A DNA stretch of 35,235 nt, from the NCBI GenBank assembly GCA_024709145.1, contig JANJXG010000061.1, positions 1 through 35,235 of the forward strand, written 5' to 3'. The position numbers and the translations under genes were made by a program. The notes below the pieces were generated by a model. It saw nothing but the letters and a program-made list of their open reading frames with translations, made no database searches and was not told where the DNA came from. This document shows, piece by piece, positions 31,218-35,235 of this stretch (position 1 is its first letter; each line of letters opens with the position of its first letter). The DNA is from Bacteroidales bacterium (GTDB lineage: Bacteria > Bacteroidota > Bacteroidia > Bacteroidales > F082).

Positions 31218-32543
31218 ATGTTAATCATGAAATTTGGGGGAACCTCGGTTGGTAGCGCATTCAGAATGAAGCAACTCATTCCACTTATTCAGAATGGAGA
31301 AACAAAAATTGTGGTACTATCAGCGATGGCTGGCACAACGAATGCCCTATTGTCTATTACACAATCACTGTATCTTGATAAGCATGTGGAAGCCTTACTA
31401 AAAATCGATCAGCTCGCTAATTCATATGAAACAGTTGTAAATGAATTATTTAATACTAATTTTTTTATTGATAAGGGGATAGATTTGATCCAAAGTCATT
31501 TTCAGTTTATCAGAAATTTTACGCAGGATTCATTCACTATACACGAGGAGAAATCAATTCTTGCGCAAGGAGAGTTAATTTCAACCGCTTTATTCCATCT
31601 GCTTCTGGAGGAAAACGACATCAGTTCTGCTTTGCTTCCTGCCCTCGACTTCATGCGGATCAATGAGGAGGAAGAACCTGATTATCCAATAATCGGAGAT
31701 TTGATTGCTAAGAAACTGGAAAGTCTGTATGATCAAAAACTGATCATTACCCAAGGCTTTATCTGCCGAAACGCTTTTGGGCAAATCGACAACCTTAAGC
31801 GTGGAGGGAGTGACTTCACCGCCACAATTCTCGGTTCACTATTGAATGCTAAGGAGATACAAATTTGGACTGATATTGACGGTATGCACAACAACGACCC
31901 AAGGGTGGTTGAAAAAACATTCCCCATCACCGAACTTTCTTATGAGGAAGCAGCTGAACTCGCCTATTTTGGAGCACGGATTTTACATCCAACCTGTGTA
32001 CTACCAGCTCAGAAAGCCAAGGTTCCAATTCGCCTTCTCAATACCATGAAACCTGATGCCGAGGGAACAATCATCAGCAACTTTCCTGTTACGCGTCCTG
32101 TCACTGCAATTGCTGCTAAAGACGACATTACAGTGATCAATATTAAATCTGGCAGAATGCTGCAGGCATATGGTTTTTTGAGAAATGTTTTCGAGGTCTT
32201 CGAGCGTTATAAAACTCCGATCGACATGATCACTACTTCTGAAGTGGCCGTATCACTTACCATTGATAATCCCGCTTTTTTAAATGAGATCACCAACGAG
32301 CTCGAAACTTTTGGCGAAGTACAAACCGAAAAAGAACAGACAATACTTTGCATCGTTGGCGACTTTTCCCGCGATAGGCAGGACCAGGCTTTTATGGTGT
32401 TGAATGCACTGAAAGAGATTCCCATCCGCATGATCAGTTATGGTGGAAGCGAACACAATATCAGCATACTTATTCATTGTTCTCATAAAAAAGCAGCCAT
32501 GCTGGCCTTGAATCATGTTTTGTTCAATACCCGGAATGCATGA
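31218..32543 (+). CDS. lysC: Aspartate kinase, monofunctional
   Basis: A 441-residue aspartokinase: MKFGGTSVGS at 4-13, the RGGSDFTA catalytic motif at 195-202, and YFGARILHP at 250-258. Two ACT-type regulatory regions follow from about 295 (ITVINIKSG, and CIVGDF at 378-383), suggesting feedback control by lysine or threonine. It phosphorylates aspartate at the start of the lysine, DAP, threonine and methionine pathways. No homoserine dehydrogenase domain is attached. The stop overlaps the ATG of lysA (ATGA at 32540-32543), giving translational coupling. MLIM contains a second possible start three codons on. Confidence 0.95.
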   Translation: MLIMKFGGTSVGSAFRMKQLIPLIQNGETKIVVLSAMAGTTNALLSITQSLYLDKHVEALLKIDQLANSYETVVNELFNTNFFIDKGIDLIQSHFQFIRNFTQDSFTIHEEKSILAQGELISTALFHLLLEENDISSALLPALDFMRINEEEEPDYPIIGDLIAKKLESLYDQKLIITQGFICRNAFGQIDNLKRGGSDFTATILGSLLNAKEIQIWTDIDGMHNNDPRVVEKTFPITELSYEEAAELAYFGARILHPTCVLPAQKAKVPIRLLNTMKPDAEGTIISNFPVTRPVTAIAAKDDITVINIKSGRMLQAYGFLRNVFEVFERYKTPIDMITTSEVAVSLTIDNPAFLNEITNELETFGEVQTEKEQTILCIVGDFSRDRQDQAFMVLNALKEIPIRMISYGGSEHNISILIHCSHKKAAMLALNHVLFNTRNA

Positions 32544-33697
32544 AAAATGATCTTGCTTTAAAGTTGCATGAAATCGTGCATTCGGGTGTGAAAACGCCAT
32601 TTTATTATTACGACACCTCATTGCTCGAAAGGACCCTCCATGCTGCCCGTGCCTCAAGCGATCAATATGGTTTCGTCCTTCATTACGCATTGAAAGCCAA
32701 CAGCAACGAATCATTGCTTCCATTGATACGCCAATGGATAAGTGGGGCTGATTGTGTAAGTGGCAATGAAGTACAATTTGCCTTTAACAATGGGTTCCCA
32801 TCTGAAGGGATAGTTTTTGCCGGCGTTGGAAAACAGGACGATGAAATTGACCTGGCACTCAATCTTGATATCGCTTGTTTTAATTGTGAATCGGCTGAAG
32901 AAATCGAAGTAATACAGCAACGTGCTGCCAGACTGGGTAGAAAAGCAAGGATTGCATTGCGCATCAACCCTGGTGTTGATGCTAAAACACATCACTACAT
33001 TACAACCGGACTCGAGGAAAATAAATTTGGAATTAACTTGTGGGAGTTGGAAAGCATCCTTGATCTGGTTAACAGTTGTGATCATATTGAACTTAAGGGA
33101 TTACATTTTCACATTGGATCTCAGATTACGAGTTTACAACCTTATAAAAGTTTATGCCTTCGAATAAATGAGGTAACAACGTGGTTTGAAAACAGAAACA
33201 TCAGGCTCGAACATCTGAATGCAGGAGGAGGTTTGGGTATCAATTACCAACATCCGGATGAGGAGCCGATCCCCGATTTCAATACCTTTTTTAGCCTTTT
33301 CCATCGTTTTCTTCGGCTTCGTTCCGGCCAAAAATTACATTTCGAGCTGGGAAGATCTTTGATTGGGCAATGCGGATCACTGATTTCGAAAGTTTTATAT
33401 GTAAAAAAAGGTCTACATACTAATTTTGTTATTTTGGACGCGGGAATGACCGAATTGATCAGGCCTGCTCTGTACCAGTCGTTTCACAAGATTGAAAATA
33501 TCAGTAGTAACGGGGCAAATTTAATTCCCTATGATGTGGTAGGTCCCATTTGTGAGTCATCCGACTGTTTTGGAAAAGCTGTTTTCCTTCCTGAAACTAA
33601 GCGGGGTGATATCATAGCAATCCGGTCGGCAGGTGCCTATGGAGAAGTGATGGCTTCCCGTTACAACCTCAGAAACCTGGTCAGATCTGTCATTTAA
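32540..33697 (+). CDS. lysA: Diaminopimelate decarboxylase
   Basis: A 385-residue fold type III PLP decarboxylase. Lys52 in HYALKANSN forms the Schiff base. HFHIGSQI at 189-196 and NAGGGLGINY at 227-236 bind the phosphate. CESSD at 338-342 provides the cysteine and acids of the partner active site, and GAYG at 365-368 is conserved. It decarboxylates meso-DAP to lysine. Its coupling to lysC makes a lysine-branch operon; the intermediate dap genes are elsewhere. The length is slightly short compared with the typical 400-420, but all motifs are in place. Confidence 0.94.
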   Translation: MKNDLALKLHEIVHSGVKTPFYYYDTSLLERTLHAARASSDQYGFVLHYALKANSNESLLPLIRQWISGADCVSGNEVQFAFNNGFPSEGIVFAGVGKQDDEIDLALNLDIACFNCESAEEIEVIQQRAARLGRKARIALRINPGVDAKTHHYITTGLEENKFGINLWELESILDLVNSCDHIELKGLHFHIGSQITSLQPYKSLCLRINEVTTWFENRNIRLEHLNAGGGLGINYQHPDEEPIPDFNTFFSLFHRFLRLRSGQKLHFELGRSLIGQCGSLISKVLYVKKGLHTNFVILDAGMTELIRPALYQSFHKIENISSNGANLIPYDVVGPICESSDCFGKAVFLPETKRGDIIAIRSAGAYGEVMASRYNLRNLVRSVI

Positions 33698-33739
33698 AGG
33701 CTAAAAGAACGGATTGAAAAGATTGTACCCCAAAGGAAG

Positions 33740-33783
33740 GCTTTCGCTTATAGCAAAGCTGGCTTAATTGGTTTGTTTTTCTT
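33740..33783 (+). terminator. Possible terminator after lysA
   Basis: GCTTTCGC (33740-33747) and GCAAAGC (33753-33759) can pair with one bulged C around a five-base loop, followed at 33771-33783 by a T-rich stretch. It is imperfect and the T-run begins 12 bases after the stem. Confidence 0.35.
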
Positions 33784-33860
33784 ATCATTGCATAGAGGCA
33801 AATATCTTTATGATGTTTTGCAACAAATTGATTATAAGTGTGAAACATAATTCAATCCCT

Positions 33861-35235
33861 ATGGATACAATCGAATCCCGACATGGTGAGACCGCAAGTA
33901 AGGGCCTTGGATCTTTCACAAATGATGATATTTGGCAAAAAGTGACTTTCCCGCTTCTGCAATGTAAGCAAGATGGTGAAATACTTGCAGTCAATCCGGC
34001 ATTCAAGCATCGCTTTATCCCTGAATTCAATGAAGATACATCACTTCATCTATACGATTTGATAAGTAGTTTTGAAAAGTCGCGTATTTCAATGGCCCTG
34101 AAATGTGTTAATGAAGGATCAGATCAGCATCTTAATCAGGTCGAAATGATTGGCGGAGGTTCATACGATTTACACCTGTTCAACCAGGTCCAAAACGCAG
34201 GTATTATTTGTACGGTCGTCCCTACTATGAACCCTAAAAATCAAACATTTCAACATATTTTTTACGATAATCCACATCCAATGTGGATATATGCTGTTGA
34301 AACCTGTCGGTTTCTGGAAGTTAACAACGCTGCCATTGAACAGTATGGATATACCAGAGAAGCGTTCCTGACGATGACGATTCAACAATTGCGCTCTGAA
34401 ACAGTGGAATCTAAGATAGGCAGCCACATCCATCAGGTAGAAACAGACTTCAGTAAAATTAAGGAGGTTTTTCAACACCGCACCTTTACAGGTCAGATTA
34501 TTCATGTGGAATTGTCAGCCTGGGATATTGAATATCAGGGTGTAAAGGCCAGAACCGTACTAGTGAGTAATGTAACAAAACGCGTAGAAGCCGAGGAAGC
34601 ACTTAGGGTGAGCGAGGCAAGATTAAAGGAATCAATTGCCCAAAAAGATAAGTTTTTCTCTGTTATTGCGCATGATTTACGCAGTCCGTTTAGTGGGTTC
34701 CTTGGTATGACATCATTAATGAATGAGTCGCTTGAGTTGTTTGAAAAAACTGAAATACAAGAGTTTGCTCATCAGCTTAACAAATCAGCCAATCAACTTT
34801 TTTCTTTGCTCGAAAACTTACTCGAGTGGGCAAGAATGCAACAGGGCCTTGTGGCTTTGAAACCTGAGCGAATCAATGCCGGGAGAGAACTGCTAATTAT
34901 TCTTGACCTACTGCAGGCCAATTTATTGCAAAAAAATCTTAAGCTCGTTCGAAGCTTACCTGAAAACATTTTTGTTAATGCTGATAAAAATATGTTTCAT
35001 GCCATCTTTCGAAACCTTCTCTCAAATGCCATCAAATTCACTCCGAGGGGTGGCGAAATCACCGTGTTGGCAGAAGTTACAAATCAGGAGATCACTATCA
35101 TGGTAAAAGACAGTGGTATAGGAATGGATGAAACAATGGTTCAAAACTTGTTTTCCCTGACCGAAAAATCCAACCGTATAGGTACTGAAAATGAAAGTAG
35201 TAGTGGATTGGGTTTATTGCTTGTGAAAGAATATG
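33861..35235 (+). CDS. PAS-domain sensor histidine kinase (3' end outside window)
   Basis: An open frame of 458 codons runs off the window. Residues 25-120 look like a weak PAS-like domain (GEILAVNPAFKHRF), and residues 131-240 a clearer PAS domain (IFYDNPHPMWIYAVETCRFLEVNNAAIEQYGYTREAF). The HisKA domain has His271 in VIAHDLRSPFSGFLG. The HATPase domain has Asn389 (LLSNAIKF), DSGIG at 417-421 and SGLGL at 448-452. There is no membrane segment, so it is probably cytosolic, unlike the kinase at 369. Its kinase core resembles the two kinases at the left edge. An in-frame ATG at 33810 would add 17 residues; TATCTTTA at 33804-33811, a near -7 element, favours 33861. Confidence 0.9.
   Translation, partial: MDTIESRHGETASKGLGSFTNDDIWQKVTFPLLQCKQDGEILAVNPAFKHRFIPEFNEDTSLHLYDLISSFEKSRISMALKCVNEGSDQHLNQVEMIGGGSYDLHLFNQVQNAGIICTVVPTMNPKNQTFQHIFYDNPHPMWIYAVETCRFLEVNNAAIEQYGYTREAFLTMTIQQLRSETVESKIGSHIHQVETDFSKIKEVFQHRTFTGQIIHVELSAWDIEYQGVKARTVLVSNVTKRVEAEEALRVSEARLKESIAQKDKFFSVIAHDLRSPFSGFLGMTSLMNESLELFEKTEIQEFAHQLNKSANQLFSLLENLLEWARMQQGLVALKPERINAGRELLIILDLLQANLLQKNLKLVRSLPENIFVNADKNMFHAIFRNLLSNAIKFTPRGGEITVLAEVTNQEITIMVKDSGIGMDETMVQNLFSLTEKSNRIGTENESSSGLGLLLVKEY

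Noticed and set aside
1-35235. CRISPR arrays, insertion sequences, phage genes, tRNA or rRNA genes
   Set aside because: No regularly spaced repeats, terminal inverted repeats with transposase, phage proteins or tRNA-like folds were seen on either strand; a tRNA/CRISPR scan by program would be needed to be certain.

Overview
The window looks like chromosomal DNA of a Bacteroidota bacterium, probably of the Bacteroidia/Bacteroidales type and probably uncultured. The evidence is two proteins with type IX secretion (T9SS) C-terminal sorting domains, a type III glutamine synthetase, DUF4831 and tandem DUF4199 proteins. Many genes also carry the Bacteroidota promoter -7 element TAnnTTTG just upstream, and Shine-Dalgarno sequences are mostly absent. 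I see no rRNA, tRNA, phage, insertion sequence or CRISPR array. Gene order looks like ordinary core and accessory chromosome.

Layout. 1-2099: two tandem, overlapping sensor histidine kinases, the first cut by the window edge. 2120-3953: an SGNH hydrolase and an EamA-type transporter. 4049-6015: a DUF2007 protein, a class IV PLP aminotransferase and an exported CAP-SPOR fusion. 6114-7742: an exported peptidylarginine-deiminase-like enzyme with a T9SS tail. 7772-11928: Aat (N-end-rule aminoacyl transferase), a nucleoside deaminase, a sirtuin, an exported class C beta-lactamase-fold hydrolase and an exported glutathione peroxidase. 11984-12760 (minus): an atypical SDR. 12942-15923: a 993-residue CotH/lamin-tail T9SS cargo. 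15938-22038 (minus): DUF4831, then a tight gmhA-gmhB-SSS symporter-glnN run. 22142-22985: a DUF486 membrane protein and a small very acidic protein. 23032-24315 (minus): a family 4 glycosyltransferase. 24338-24815 is a gene-free, dyad-rich gap. 24816-26637: a FabH-FabI-like pair. 26699-29770 (minus): a four-gene run of two DUF4199 proteins, a polyprenyl-type GT2 and a nucleotide-sugar epimerase. 29882-29976: the small SRP RNA. 29987-30949 (minus): a BASS transporter. 31218-33697: lysC-lysA. 33861-end: a third histidine kinase that runs off the window; its frame has no stop inside the window.

How the genes relate. Surface biology dominates: heptose phosphate synthesis (GmhA/GmhB), three sugar-transfer or sugar-nucleotide genes, two T9SS cargos, a peptidoglycan-associated CAP-SPOR protein and several exported enzymes. 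Primary metabolism is represented by ammonia assimilation (GlnN), lysine/DAP synthesis (LysC, LysA) and fatty acid synthesis (FabH, FabI-like). Three related kinases sit at the two window ends without a response regulator in view.

The most interesting items are the PPAD-like T9SS-borne deiminase, the CAP-SPOR fusion, the GmhB with a degraded zinc site inside a heptose/symporter/glnN cluster, the fabH upstream nested dyads, and the acidic-tail protein. I did not find convincing proof of a wholly new multi-gene system. Start sites at several genes were moved from the longest reading frame to positions consistent with the -7 elements.
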